Positions 1-8,309 are shown, counted from the stretch's first letter. The stretch is DNA of 64,000 nucleotides from Streptomyces sp. TLI_171 (GCF_003610255.1 NZ_RAPS01000001.1:2480001-2544000), one strand, 5' to 3'. Numbers and translations are program-made. Notes: generated by a model from the sequence alone, not told the origin.

Positions 1-975
1 GTCCGCGGTGTTCTCCACGCCCTCGACCACGGTCTCGTCGGAGCGCAGCGAGCCGTCCCGCAGCCAGCCGCCGACCTCGGTGAAGAACTGGCCGCGCAGC
101 GCGGCGTGGTCGCCGACGATCATGCCCTGCAGGCGCAGCCGCTTGCCGATGGCGAGGGCGAGGTTGCGCGGCCCGGTGGGCGCGCCGGTGTCGTTGTACT
201 GGGCGATCGCGCCGCACAGGGTGACCCGGCCGTGCACGGTGAGCGCGCCGATCGCGGCCTCCAGGTGCTCGCCGCCGACGTTGTCGAAGTAGACGTCGAT
301 GCCGTCGGGCGCGGCCTGGGCGAGCTGCTCGGCGACCGGGCCGTCCTTGTAGTTGAAGGCGGCGTCGAAGCCGAGGCCGTCGACCAGGGTGGCGACCTTC
401 TCGGCGGAGCCGGCCGAGCCGATGACCCGCTTCGCGCCCTTGAGCCGGGCGATCTGGCCCACCAGCGAGCCGACCGCGCCGGCCGCGCCGGAGACGAACA
501 CGGTGTCGCCCTCCTTGAACGAGGCGACCTCCAGCAGCCCGGCGTACGCGGTGAGGCCGGGCATGCCGAGGACGCCCAGGTAGGCGGAGAGCGGGGCGAG
601 TTCGGGGTCGACCTTGACGGCGTGCGCGGCGTCCAGGGTGGCGTACTCGCGCCAGCCGAGCCCGTGCAGCACCGCGTCGCCGACCTGGAGGCCCTCGGCC
701 TGCGAGGCGACCACGTAGCCGACCGCGCCGCCGTCCATCGGCGCCCCGAGCGCGTACGGCGGGACGTAGGACTTCACGTCGTTCATCCGCCCGCGCATGT
801 AAGGGTCGACGGACAGGTAGGCGTTGCGGACCACGATCTCGCCGGGGCCGGGCTGCCGGACCGGGGCCTCCACCAGTGCGAAGTCCTCGGGCACCGGCCA
901 GCCCTGCGGGCGGGCCACCAGGTGCCATTCGCGACCGGTGGCCGGGAGGTTCTGCTCTGCCGTCACGTCTGCCAT
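1..975 (-). CDS. NADP-dependent oxidoreductase (zinc-free MDR/leukotriene B4 dehydrogenase type), 3' end outside window
   Basis: Medium-chain dehydrogenase/reductase that probably reduces enones or quinones with NADPH in the cytoplasm. The 325 residues present start MADVTAEQNLPATGREWHLV and contain the family's SVDPYMRGRM motif near the N-terminus, a nucleotide-binding AGAVGSLVGQIA segment and the FDNVGGEHL motif. No zinc-binding cysteines are seen. About 15-20 C-terminal residues are lost at the window edge, judging from the usual 335-345 residues. Two adjacent ATG codons (978 and 975) follow a GAGGAG ribosome site; 975 has the better spacing. The gene is divergent from a MarR regulator, which suggests local control by that regulator, as is common for this enzyme class; that link is inference. 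Confidence 0.9.
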   Translation of the reverse strand, partial: MADVTAEQNLPATGREWHLVARPQGWPVPEDFALVEAPVRQPGPGEIVVRNAYLSVDPYMRGRMNDVKSYVPPYALGAPMDGGAVGYVVASQAEGLQVGDAVLHGLGWREYATLDAAHAVKVDPELAPLSAYLGVLGMPGLTAYAGLLEVASFKEGDTVFVSGAAGAVGSLVGQIARLKGAKRVIGSAGSAEKVATLVDGLGFDAAFNYKDGPVAEQLAQAAPDGIDVYFDNVGGEHLEAAIGALTVHGRVTLCGAIAQYNDTGAPTGPRNLALAIGKRLRLQGMIVGDHAALRGQFFTEVGGWLRDGSLRSDETVVEGVENTAD

Positions 976-1014
976 CATTTGCTCCTCAACCTGAAACGTT
1001 TAGCTACTCAAGTA

Positions 1015-1059
1015 ATCCTGCGGATGAAAGGTTCATGTTGTCAAATGTTCAGGTAGACT
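1015..1059. promoter_or_regulatory. Overlapping divergent promoters of oxidoreductase and marR
   Basis: On the minus strand TTGACA (1039-1044) and CAGGAT (1015-1020) are separated by 18 bp, a good vegetative promoter for the oxidoreductase. On the plus strand TAGACT (1054-1059) is a plausible -10 for the MarR gene, with only a weak -35. The two promoters overlap in an AT-richer stretch holding an imperfect dyad (GTTCATGTTG / TCAAATGTTC), so one MarR dimer could control both directions. The dyad is weak; binding is inference. Confidence 0.5.
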
Positions 1060-1090
1060 CGACCGTACCGAGCCGGAGGAGGAGCAGGTC

Positions 1091-1537
1091 ATGACGGAGG
1101 CGCAGGCAGCACCCGCCGACCCGATCACGCTGGAGGTCGTCGACCTGATGGCGCGCCTGGTCGGGCTGTTCCACCGCGAGTACGAGGAGGCCGCCGCCGC
1201 CCGCTCGCTGACCGGCGCCCAGGCCAAGGTGCTGGCGCTGCTGCGGCGCGGGCCGATGCCGATGCGGCACATCGCCCAGACCCTCTCCTGCGAGCCGTCC
1301 AACATCACCGGCATCGTCGACCGGCTGGAGGGCCGCGGCTTCGTGACCCGCGAGTCCGACCCGCAGGACCGCCGGGTCAAGCTGGTGGTGGCCACCGACG
1401 CCGGGGTGTCCGCCTCGGCCGAGCTGCGCGAGTCGCTGAACTTCGCCCGCGAGCCGCTGGCGGCGCTCGACGACCGGGAGCGCGCCCAACTGCGCGACCT
1501 GCTGCGGCGGATGCTCGACTCCACCGCGAACGACTGA
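1091..1537 (+). CDS. MarR family transcriptional regulator
   Basis: A 148-residue winged-helix regulator of usual MarR length. The DNA-binding core is visible at about residues 38-100: LTGAQAKVLALLRRG, then recognition-helix region MRHIAQTLSCEPSNITGIVD, then the wing with the typical RESDPQDRRVKLV motif. A strong GGAGGAGGAG ribosome site lies just upstream of the ATG. It is divergent from the oxidoreductase and likely represses it and itself until a ligand, probably a reactive phenolic or quinone compound, binds. The ligand is not deducible from sequence. Confidence 0.9.
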   Translation: MTEAQAAPADPITLEVVDLMARLVGLFHREYEEAAAARSLTGAQAKVLALLRRGPMPMRHIAQTLSCEPSNITGIVDRLEGRGFVTRESDPQDRRVKLVVATDAGVSASAELRESLNFAREPLAALDDRERAQLRDLLRRMLDSTAND

Positions 1538-1722
1538 CCCACCGGCAGCGCCGGCGGCGCGGCCCGAAAAATCTCTCGAAACCGATGGTTCGCGTGTAAC
1601 CATTCCGGCCGCCGAACCGTCCAAGTAGTGACGAGCGCCCCGACCGCAGTGCGGCGGACGGGGCCGGCCGTGCCTGCCCTCGGGCACCAGTTCCCGCTGC
1701 GCGCAGAGAGATCGCCGACCAC

Positions 1723-3327
1723 ATGACCGACGCCAATCAGAGCCCCGCCGCGGCCCACTCCCGCGGCCGACGAATAGCCCGGGGCCTCGGAGCTGCCGCC
1801 GCCGCGCTGGTCGTCGCCGCCGGCGGACTCGGTGCCTGGTACTACCAGCGGCTCGACCACAACATCACGACCTTCGCCGCCGAGGGCATCGCCTCCAGCC
1901 GGCCCCCGGCCGGGCCGACCGCCACCACCGGCGGACGGCCCGTCAACGTCCTGCTGCTCGGATCGGACACCCGCGAGGACGGGAACAGCGCACTGGGCGG
2001 CGGGGACGAGGGCGTCGGGCACTCCGACACCGCGATCCTGCTCCACGTGTACGCCGACCACAAGCACGCCGTCGGCGTGTCGATCCCCCGCGACACCCTG
2101 GTCACCGTCCCGCCGTGCCGGCTCCAGGACGGGCGCTGGACCACCACCAAGACCAACCAGATGTTCAACTCGGCCTTCACCGTCGGCCAGTTCGCGGCCG
2201 GCAACCCGGCCTGCACGCAGAACACCGTGGAGACCCTGACCGGCCTGCGGGTCGACCACACCCTGGTGGTCGACTTCAAGGGCTTCGCGGCCATCACCAG
2301 CGCCGTCGGCGGCGTGGACGTGTGCGTGCCCAACGACGTCGACTCGTACGGCATCCACCTCACCAAGGGCCGGCAGACCGTCTCCGGGCAGCAGGCCGTC
2401 GACTACGTCCGCGCCCGGCACGGCATCGGCGACAGCTCCGACATCGGCCGGATGCTCCGCCAGCAGGCCTTCATGTCCTCGCTGATCAAGAAGGTGCAGG
2501 GCCAGGGCTTCGACCTGACCACGCTGCTGCCGCTGGCCGACGCCGCCACCAAGTCGCTCACCGTCGACCCCGAGCTCGGCTCCCCCTACAAGCTCGTCGA
2601 GTTCGCCCAGTCCTTGCAGGACATCAAGCTCGCCGACATCCAGTTCGTCACCCTCCCCTGGCGGTTCCAGGGCGAGCGCGTCGCCGTGGTCGAACCCGAC
2701 GCGAGCATCCTGTGGAACCTGCTGCGCCAGGACCGCACCCTCGACGGCCGCCTCACCGGCGGCAGCACCGCCACCGCGGGCAGTGCCGCCACCGCAACGC
2801 CGTCCGCCACGCCGCCCGCCGGCGCCGTGCCCTCGCCGACCACCAGCCCCTCGGCCGGCAGCCCGGCAACCGGCAACCCTTCGGCCGGGAACCCTTCGGC
2901 CGGCAGCAGCCCGGACGCCGCGGCCTTCGAGGTGCCGATCGTCGTCCACAACGCGGCCAGGACCGCCGGTCTGGCCGGCCGTACCGCGCTCGCGCTGCGC
3001 GGCAGCGGCTACGAGGACATCACCATCGGCGTCAACACGCCCGCCCAGCCGACCACGGTGATCGAGTACCCGCCCGCGCTGCGCTCCGCCGCCGAACGCC
3101 TCGCCCAGCTCTACCCCGGCGCCGAACTCCGCCCCGTCACCGGCGCCGAGGGGCTCACCCTGACCCTCGGCCAGGATCGGGCCGCCGACGCCTCCGGCTC
3201 GGGGGCCGGAACCGGAGTCGGCGCCGGTGCCTCGCCGAGCGCGCTGCCGTCCACCATCCCGGACGGCATCACCGGCAACACCCGCCCCGCCGACACCGAC
3301 CTCTGCTCCGACCTCAGCTTCGGCTGA
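1723..3327 (+). CDS. LytR-CpsA-Psr (LCP) family cell-wall glycopolymer ligase
   Basis: Membrane-anchored phosphotransferase expected to attach secondary polymers (teichoic-acid-like or teichulosonic acid) to peptidoglycan outside the cell. The 534 residues show one transmembrane segment (about 21-40), an LCP domain (about 75-260) with NVLLLGSDTRED, GHSDTAILLHV, SIPRDTLV and the arginine-bearing VDYVRARHG motif that binds the lipid pyrophosphate, a Pro/Thr/Gly/Ser-rich linker with small repeats (about 345-400; GNPSAGNPSAG), and a LytR_C domain (about 402-490). The ATG at 1723 is followed by a basic stretch before the membrane helix, as expected. It is monocistronic and faces the next gene tail to tail. 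Confidence 0.92.
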   Translation: MTDANQSPAAAHSRGRRIARGLGAAAAALVVAAGGLGAWYYQRLDHNITTFAAEGIASSRPPAGPTATTGGRPVNVLLLGSDTREDGNSALGGGDEGVGHSDTAILLHVYADHKHAVGVSIPRDTLVTVPPCRLQDGRWTTTKTNQMFNSAFTVGQFAAGNPACTQNTVETLTGLRVDHTLVVDFKGFAAITSAVGGVDVCVPNDVDSYGIHLTKGRQTVSGQQAVDYVRARHGIGDSSDIGRMLRQQAFMSSLIKKVQGQGFDLTTLLPLADAATKSLTVDPELGSPYKLVEFAQSLQDIKLADIQFVTLPWRFQGERVAVVEPDASILWNLLRQDRTLDGRLTGGSTATAGSAATATPSATPPAGAVPSPTTSPSAGSPATGNPSAGNPSAGSSPDAAAFEVPIVVHNAARTAGLAGRTALALRGSGYEDITIGVNTPAQPTTVIEYPPALRSAAERLAQLYPGAELRPVTGAEGLTLTLGQDRAADASGSGAGTGVGAGASPSALPSTIPDGITGNTRPADTDLCSDLSFG

Positions 3328-3372
3328 CCGACCCCGGGCCGTCGGGGGCGCGGGTGGCGGACGGGGCCGGGC

Positions 3373-4272
3373 TCAGCCCTGCGGGTCCGGGACCCCCGTC
3401 ACCACCACCGTCACCCGACGGCCCGTCAGCTCGCCCGCCTGGGCCAGGCCGTACACCGCCCACAGCGCCTTGGCCACGTACCGCCGCTCCACCGGCACCC
3501 CGTGGGCGGACTCGAACCGTGCGGCGAATCGTTCCAGCACGGCCGGCACCCGGCCGTAGCCGCCGCCGTGCCAGCCGTGCACCACCCGCCAGTTGTCGAA
3601 CTCCCGTCCGTACGCGGCCTGGTGGAGGGCCGTCACCTCACGCTCCAGGTAGCCCTCGCCGCCGCGCAGCACGGCCACCCCGAGCGCCTGTACCCCCGCG
3701 GGCAGGCCAGCGGCGATCCCGGCCAGCGTGCCGCCGGTGCCGACCGGGCAGCACACCACGTCCTGCCCGTCCGGCCCGCCCGGGAGCTGGCCCGCGAGCT
3801 CCGCGCCGACGACCGCCGCCCCGTGCACGGCGAGCGCGTTCGACCCGCCCTCCGGCAGGACGAGGTACCCCTCCCGCGCCTCCCGCCGGCCGTCCGCCAC
3901 CTCCCGGTAGCGGGAGCGCTCGACGAACTCCAGCACCATCCCGTCCCGTTCGGCCCGGGCCAGCGACCAGTTCCGCGGCGCCTCCGCCAGCTCCGCGCCG
4001 CGGATCACCCCGACGCTGGCCAGCCCGAGCGCCTTCGCCGCGGCCGCCACCGCCCGGACGTGCGTCGAGTACGCCCCGCCGTAGGTGAGCAGGCCCCGGC
4101 GCCCCTGCGCCAGGGCCTGCTCCAGGTTCGGCGCGAGCTTGCGCCACTTGTTGCCGGGCACCGCCGGGTGCGCCAGGTCGTCACGCTTCAGCCGCAGCTC
4201 CACGCCCGCCGCGGCGAGCTCCGGGTCGTCGACGGTCACCAACGGCGTGGGCAGGGCGGCGGGCACGAGCAT
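3373..4272 (-). CDS. PLP-dependent ACC deaminase / D-cysteine desulfhydrase family enzyme
   Basis: Fold-type II pyridoxal phosphate enzyme of 299 residues. The N-terminal KRDDLAHPAVPGNKWRKL segment is typical of this family, with the second or first lysine of NKWRK forming the internal aldimine. YGGAYSTHVRAVAAAA follows, and VCCPVGTGGTLAGIAAGL is the glycine-rich phosphate-binding loop. Family members act as 1-aminocyclopropane-1-carboxylate deaminases or D-cysteine desulfhydrases. The residues seen do not separate these two activities, so the substrate is open. It is the only gene on this strand between the LCP gene and the propeller lipoprotein; no clear operon partner. Confidence 0.85.
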   Translation of the reverse strand: MLVPAALPTPLVTVDDPELAAAGVELRLKRDDLAHPAVPGNKWRKLAPNLEQALAQGRRGLLTYGGAYSTHVRAVAAAAKALGLASVGVIRGAELAEAPRNWSLARAERDGMVLEFVERSRYREVADGRREAREGYLVLPEGGSNALAVHGAAVVGAELAGQLPGGPDGQDVVCCPVGTGGTLAGIAAGLPAGVQALGVAVLRGGEGYLEREVTALHQAAYGREFDNWRVVHGWHGGGYGRVPAVLERFAARFESAHGVPVERRYVAKALWAVYGLAQAGELTGRRVTVVVTGVPDPQG

Positions 4273-4347
4273 CCGCCCACCCTAGGGCCTCGCCCGCCGA
4301 GGCCCTCCTGCCCTCCCTCCCGCCCTCCCGCACGCCGGCCCGCAGGC

Positions 4348-4384
4348 CGCCGCCCGCCGCCCGCCGCCCGCCGCCCGCCGCCCG
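4348..4384. repeat. Short tandem repeat, 7-bp unit CCGCCCG
   Basis: About five head-to-tail copies of CCGCCCG lie in the 120-bp gap between the propeller gene stop and the PLP enzyme start. Such GC-only microrepeats expand by slippage. No gene function is implied. Confidence 0.8.
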
Positions 4385-4396
4385 ACCGACGGTCCG

Positions 4397-5566
4397 TCAG
4401 AGCACGGCCACCCCCAGCGGTCGGTGGCCGGCCTCCAGGCGGTGGGTGGCGCCGGTGTCGAGGTCGACCAGGGTGATCCCGTCCCAGTAGCCGTCCCTGG
4501 TGAAGCCGCCGGTGACGTACGCCGTCCGCCCGTCGGCCGAGATCGCCACGTTCTCGTGCGGGATGCCGAGCGGGTAGACCCGTTCGCTGCCGTCGGGGTT
4601 GCGGACCGTCAGGCTCGGCCCCCGGTCGTCCCCGGTGATCGGGCCGGAGCCGACCACCAGCAGCCGGCCGTCGGGGGCGAGGGCGGTGCCGTGCTGGTGG
4701 GTGTCGGCCGTCATCGGCTCCACCGCCACCTGCCCGGTGCGCGGATCGACCACGGCCAGCCGCTCGCCCTCGAACGGCAGCAGCAGCTTGCCGTCACCCG
4801 GCCGGACCGCCGCGTAGTGCGGCTTGAGCCAGGAACCCAGCCCGCCCTCGGTGCCGTACGGCGCGACCTCGATCCGGCGGGTGGCCAGGCTGTCCGCGGC
4901 CACCACCGTCACGTCGAAGGAGTCGTGGCCGGTCGCGTAGACCTCCCGGCCGTCCGGCGAGACGTCGACGTCGAACGGCCGCCGCCCGACCGGGGCAACC
5001 CCGGTGACCTGCCCCGCGGCGGTGTCGACGACCTCCACCACCCCGTTCTTCCCCGGTATGTTGACGCCGACGTACAGCCGGCTGCCGTCCGGCGACAGGG
5101 CCAGACCCAGGCCGCCGCCCCGGTACTCGCCCGTCCCGGCCGGTCCGGACGCGGTGCGGTAGGGGATCAGCCGGTTCAGCGTGCGCGCCCGGGTGTCGAT
5201 CTCGGCGACGCCCTCCGCCGTGCTCGCCCAGGCCCTGCCGTCGGCCCCGACCACCACCGCGTACGGCGCCGTGCCGACCCGCACCGAGCCGGTCGCACCG
5301 TGCTGCGGGTCGACGAAGGTGACGGTGTCCGCCCCGAAGTCGGCGACCAGCAGCGTCCCCCGAGCGGGCGGCGTGGCCGGCGACGTGCCAGGGGGCGGTG
5401 ACGGCGCCTCGCCGGTCGGTGCCGTGCCCGACCGGGCGGAGGAGCCGACGGTGCCCCGGCCGGGTTCGGCCCCGCTGCCCGGGTCCGCGCAGGCGGTCAG
5501 CAGGACGGCGAGCGCCGCCACGACCGCCGACAACAGCGGCGCGATGCGCCGGTAACGGATCGTCAT
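4397..5566 (-). CDS. Secreted beta-propeller (YncE/YVTN-type) lipoprotein
   Basis: 389-residue predicted lipoprotein. The N-terminus MTIRYRRIAPLLSAVVAAL leads to a lipobox ending LLTAC at about residues 22-26, followed by a Gly/Ser/Pro-rich linker. From about residue 65 it has repeated blades of the YVTN/YncE type, recognisable by LSPDGSRLYVG, VSPDGREVYATG, LAPDGRLLVVG and ISADGRTAYVTGG. It is likely extracytoplasmic; the ligand is unknown. The ATG has an excellent GGAGG site 6 bases upstream and overlaps the stop of the preceding mini-ORF by four bases (ATGA), so it is translationally coupled to it. It is the last gene of the ankyrin / mini-ORF chain. Confidence 0.85.
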   Translation of the reverse strand: MTIRYRRIAPLLSAVVAALAVLLTACADPGSGAEPGRGTVGSSARSGTAPTGEAPSPPPGTSPATPPARGTLLVADFGADTVTFVDPQHGATGSVRVGTAPYAVVVGADGRAWASTAEGVAEIDTRARTLNRLIPYRTASGPAGTGEYRGGGLGLALSPDGSRLYVGVNIPGKNGVVEVVDTAAGQVTGVAPVGRRPFDVDVSPDGREVYATGHDSFDVTVVAADSLATRRIEVAPYGTEGGLGSWLKPHYAAVRPGDGKLLLPFEGERLAVVDPRTGQVAVEPMTADTHQHGTALAPDGRLLVVGSGPITGDDRGPSLTVRNPDGSERVYPLGIPHENVAISADGRTAYVTGGFTRDGYWDGITLVDLDTGATHRLEAGHRPLGVAVL

Positions 5567-5712
5567 GCGGTGCCTCCGTTCTCTGGGTCGGACACGGGAC
5601 CGAGCGTGCTGGTGTCGGCCGGAAGCAGGTCGGCGAGGGCATCGCAATCGCGCTGCGCGTCCGCTCCGGCCGGGAGCAGCAGCGGCGCGGTGTATCGGTC
5701 GCGGGTCGTCAT
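5563..5712 (-). CDS. Mini-ORF C (49 aa), diverged junction-duplication product
   Basis: A 49-residue frame starting MTTRDRYTAPLLLPAGADAQ and ending SDPENGGTA. It starts in the ATGA overlap with mini-ORF B and ends in an ATGA overlap with the propeller lipoprotein start. The first dozen residues resemble the start of that lipoprotein (MTIRYRRIAPLL), and the rest resembles the end of the ankyrin protein, with a diverged middle (PADTSTLGPV). A purine-rich GGAGG near its 3' end serves the lipoprotein. Expression is plausible by coupling; function is unknown. Confidence 0.5.
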   Translation of the reverse strand: MTTRDRYTAPLLLPAGADAQRDCDALADLLPADTSTLGPVSDPENGGTA

Positions 5713-5846
5713 GCGGCACCCCCGTTCTCGGGATCCAGTGAGGTGGTGGCGCCCCGGAGCAGGTCGGCCAGGGTGTCGAGATCGCGCTGCGCGTCCGCTC
5801 CGGCCGGGAGCAGCAGCGGCGCGGTGTATCGGTCGCGGGTCGTCAT
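5709..5846 (-). CDS. Mini-ORF B (45 aa), junction-duplication product
   Basis: A 45-residue frame, MTTRDRYTAPLLLPAGADAQ through to [11 protein letters not shown]. It is nearly identical to mini-ORF A and offset from it by exactly 134 bp. Start and stop sit in ATGA overlaps with its neighbours. Residues 1-12 resemble the start of the propeller lipoprotein and residues 13-45 the C-terminal part of the ankyrin protein ([10 protein letters not shown] and [20 protein letters not shown]). It is too short for an ankyrin repeat fold by itself. It may be a fortuitous but translated by-product. Confidence 0.5.
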   Translation of the reverse strand: MTTRDRYTAPLLLPAGADAQRDLDTLADLLRGATTSLDPENGGAA

Positions 5847-5980
5847 GCGGCACCCCCGTTCTCGGGATCCAGTGAGGTGGTGGCGCCCCGGAGCAGGTCG
5901 GCCAGGGTGTCGAGATCGCGCTGCGCGTCCGCTCCGGGTGGGAGCAGCAGCGGTGCGGTGTCTCGGTGGCGGGTCGTCAT
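5843..5980 (-). CDS. Mini-ORF A (45 aa), junction-duplication product
   Basis: A 45-residue frame beginning [20 protein letters not shown]. It is directly downstream of the ankyrin gene, whose TGA stop overlaps its ATG. Its last 24 residues repeat the final residues of the ankyrin protein almost exactly ([20 protein letters not shown]). A GGGGG tract about 5 bases before each ATG could act as a ribosome site. See the repeat entry for the proposed origin. Confidence 0.5.
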   Translation of the reverse strand: MTTRHRDTAPLLLPPGADAQRDLDTLADLLRGATTSLDPENGGAA

Positions 5981-6606
5981 GCGGCACCCCCGTTCTCGGG
6001 ATCCAGTGAGGTGGTGGCGCCCCGGAGCAGGTCGGCGAGGGTGTCGAAGCCGCGCCGCTCGGCGTGCTGGAGGGCCGTCATGCCGTCCGCGTCGGGGAGC
6101 TGCGCGTCCGCTCCGGCGGCCAGCAGCAGGCGGACCACCTCGGTGTGGGCGCGGCCGCCGTCACCGAGGATCACGGCCTCCAGCAGGGCCGTCCAGCCCA
6201 GGCGGTTGACGTGGTCGACGTCGATGTCCGTCTCGTCCAACACGGCGCGCACGTAGGCGACATGGCCGCGCTCGGCCGCGGGTATCAGGCTCACTCCGCC
6301 GAACCGGTTGGTCAGTCCGAAGTCCGGCCCGGCGGCCAGCAGGGCGCGCATCATCGCGACGCTGCCGGTGACGCCGGTGACCAGCCAGGGACTGTCCTCC
6401 CGCTCGTCCTGTGCGTCCGGGTCGGCGCCGGCCTTGACGAGGAGTTCGGCGACCGGCACGTGGTCGGCGAGGGCCGCGATCAGCAGTGGCGTCCGCCCGT
6501 GCGGATCGCGCGCTTCCACGTTGGCACCGTCCGCCAAAGCGGCCTCGGCGGCGGCGAGGTCGCCGGCCTGTGCGGCCACGAGCAGGCGCTGGTCGATCGC
6601 AGTCAT
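5977..6606 (-). CDS. Ankyrin repeat protein
   Basis: 209-residue cytoplasmic protein made of about five to six ankyrin repeats. It starts [20 protein letters not shown] and shows the repeat signatures [50 protein letters not shown] and [20 protein letters not shown]. Ankyrin repeats bind other proteins; the partner is not evident. The chosen ATG has a strong GGAGGAGGA ribosome site 5 bases upstream, so longer in-frame starts (up to 6783) are unlikely. It heads a coupled chain: ankyrin, mini-ORFs A, B and C, propeller lipoprotein. Confidence 0.88.
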   Translation of the reverse strand: MTAIDQRLLVAAQAGDLAAAEAALADGANVEARDPHGRTPLLIAALADHVPVAELLVKAGADPDAQDEREDSPWLVTGVTGSVAMMRALLAAGPDFGLTNRFGGVSLIPAAERGHVAYVRAVLDETDIDVDHVNRLGWTALLEAVILGDGGRAHTEVVRLLLAAGADAQLPDADGMTALQHAERRGFDTLADLLRGATTSLDPENGGAA

Positions 6607-6849
6607 CACGGTCCTCCTCCGGAGGGACGGCAGGTGCAGCACGGAATTGCCTCGAATTGATGCGGGGGCCGGTCGGTCGGCGGCTCGGGCAGTGTCCCCG
6701 CTCCATATTTGCCCCGTCCACGGCATCGATTCGTCGTCGAACCGGCCAGACCCCGCGAGCATTCCGGTGGATACCGGCATCATTCGATCGGTGGATGCGG
6801 AAGGAGCAGCGCGGACGGGCCCGGATCACCTTCCGATCTCGGGTCTTCC

Positions 6850-7420
6850 CTCAGGTCACCTACGACAACAGCGGCTCCACCCGGGTCTACAACTGGGGCT
6901 ACCTGGCCGTGCGTTACCTGCTCCGGTCGCACCCGCAGGACGTCGCCGCCTACCTGGCGAAGACCCGCACCGGCGACTTCACCGGCGCCCGCGCCCTCCT
7001 CACCGGCATCGGCACCTCCTGCGACGCCGACTTCGCCGGCTACCTGGCCGCCTGCGGCGCGGGCGACTGCGGAACCCTGGCGCCCGCCGCCCCGCTCTGC
7101 ACCCACCAGGACACCCGGTGGTTCGAGCAGGACTCCCGCCGCGACGACACCGCGGCCGCCACCGGCAACTACAGCTACGCCTTCCTGAACCCCCGGCCGG
7201 CGTGAAGCAGGTGACCATCACCACCGCCGGCGGCACCGGCAACGCCGACCTCTACTGGAACCCGACCGGCTGGGCGACCACCGGCTCGTACACCGCGCGG
7301 TCCACCGGCAGCGGCAACGGCGAGACGCTGACCGTCACCGATCCGCCCGCGGGCTGGGTGTACTTCAGCCTCTACGCGGAGCAGGGCTTCTCCGGAGTCA
7401 CCGTCACCACCCAGTACTGA
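6850..7420 (+). pseudogene. Remnant of an M9 microbial collagenase, 5'-truncated and frameshifted
   Basis: Only the C-terminal part of a secreted collagenase is present. The stretch from [20 protein letters not shown] through FAGYLAACG resembles the end of the M9 catalytic module. It is followed by a pre-peptidase C-terminal domain (QVTITTAGGTGNADLYWNP ... GWVYFSLYAEQGFSGVTV). The catalytic HEYVH region and signal peptide are absent. A one-base loss in a run of five C at about 7189-7193 shifts the frame: with six C the two halves read through as LNPPAGVKQ. It lies divergent from the ankyrin gene and has a strong terminator just downstream. Confidence 0.8.
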
Positions 7421-7438
7421 TCGCCCCCGTCACGGGCA

Positions 7439-7469
7439 GAGGCCCGCGGATCCCCGATCCGCGGGCCTC
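7439..7469. terminator. Intrinsic-type hairpin after collagenase remnant
   Basis: A perfect 14-bp stem GAGGCCCGCGGATC / GATCCGCGGGCCTC closes a CCC loop 18 bp after the remnant's stop. There is no U-tract, as usual in these genomes. Confidence 0.75.
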
Positions 7470-7635
7470 GATGCCGTGCAATGTCCACTCGGAGCCCGTC
7501 GGAGCTCCACTGGCGGGTGAATCTCGGCGCAGAAAGCGGCCAGCCCGCGGGCCGGTGCTCTACAGTTGCGTGGCGAGCCCGGCGTTTCGCCTGGTCAGGG
7601 GGCCCCATCGGCTGACGGGCGGTCAGCGGCCGAGG

Positions 7636-7709
<74 letters not shown>

Positions 7710-7710
7710 C

Positions 7711-8309
7711 CGACTCGACCCACCGGCGCCGACGAGCGGCCCCGGCAGCAGCAGACGGCCCCTCAGGGCCGCCCCCGGCAGCATAGCCGGTCGATCACCC
7801 GTGGTGCGCGCCGGGGGCGCATCCGGGTACGCACGGCCCCGCCCCCGTCCGCGTCCTGGCGACGCCCCGTTGCGGGGCCGCCATCCGCCCATCGGGGACG
7901 CGTCGGTGGCGGGTCGTCACCTGCCGGGTGACGCTGGATCGTCGGGTCGGCGCGAGCGGGAGGCCGGGATGAAACGGTCGGCGGGTGCGGCAGCGGCGGT
8001 GCTCCCGGAGACGGCAGACCGTGCCGTCTCCGGGTCGTGCGGCCCGGCCTCGTTCACCGCCCCGGATCAGGACCTGGCCTTCGCGCCCGTGCAGCCGCGG
8101 GGCGGTGCCGCCGAGACCCGGCGCAGCGGGTACGCCGGCAAGCGGCAGGCGCTCCACCGGCAGGCTGCGGGCCGCGCGTGAGTCCGCCCCGGCCGCATCC
8201 CGAGGCCCGTTTCGCAGAGCCGGTTGCCCGCCCGGTGCGGGCCCTGGTAGATCTTGCTCCGACCATCGCCCGGCACCCGGGCGGGCAGATCCGGCGGAAG
8301 CGAGCGACG
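7711..8309. other. 599-bp stretch with no convincing gene
   Basis: Between the CAU tRNA and the protease gene I find no recognisable coding region. It holds a strong hairpin (separate entry) and small GC-rich dyads such as GGCCCCTCAGGGGCC-like sequence at about 7753-7770. A 70-codon frame at 7969-8181 has a ribosome site but crosses the hairpin and was rejected. Confidence 0.6.
8004..8034. terminator. Perfect 13-bp hairpin in a gene-poor stretch
   Basis: CCCGGAGACGGCA / TGCCGTCTCCGGG with a 5-nt loop GACCG. It has the strength of a terminator, but no gene ends nearby on either strand. It may mark the end of a degraded or unrecognised transcript, or insulate the protease gene. Confidence 0.5.

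Larger units (their letters stand above)
5563..6048. repeat. 134-bp tandem direct repeat across the ankyrin/propeller gene junction
   Basis: The block holding mini-ORFs B and A repeats at a period of 134 bp, and about 70 bp of a further copy forms the 3' end of the ankyrin gene itself. The segment GTTCTCGGGATCCAGTGAGG recurs three times unchanged. The copy next to the propeller gene (5563-5712) has diverged and is 12 bp longer. The period is not a multiple of three; the reading frame is restored in each copy by the ATGA restart. Confidence 0.9.

Noticed and set aside
5563..6048. CRISPR-like reading of the 134-bp repeats
   Set aside because: The repeats are contiguous, long and coding, with no spacers and no cas genes; they are a tandem duplication.
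6607..6783. Longer ankyrin start
   Set aside because: The added residues show no ankyrin pattern and would bypass a strong ribosome site before 6606.
7969..8181. 70-codon frame (MKRSAGAAAAVLPE...) with a GGGAGG ribosome site
   Set aside because: It runs through a perfect 13-bp terminator-type hairpin, has no recognisable domain and poor coding bias in the second half.
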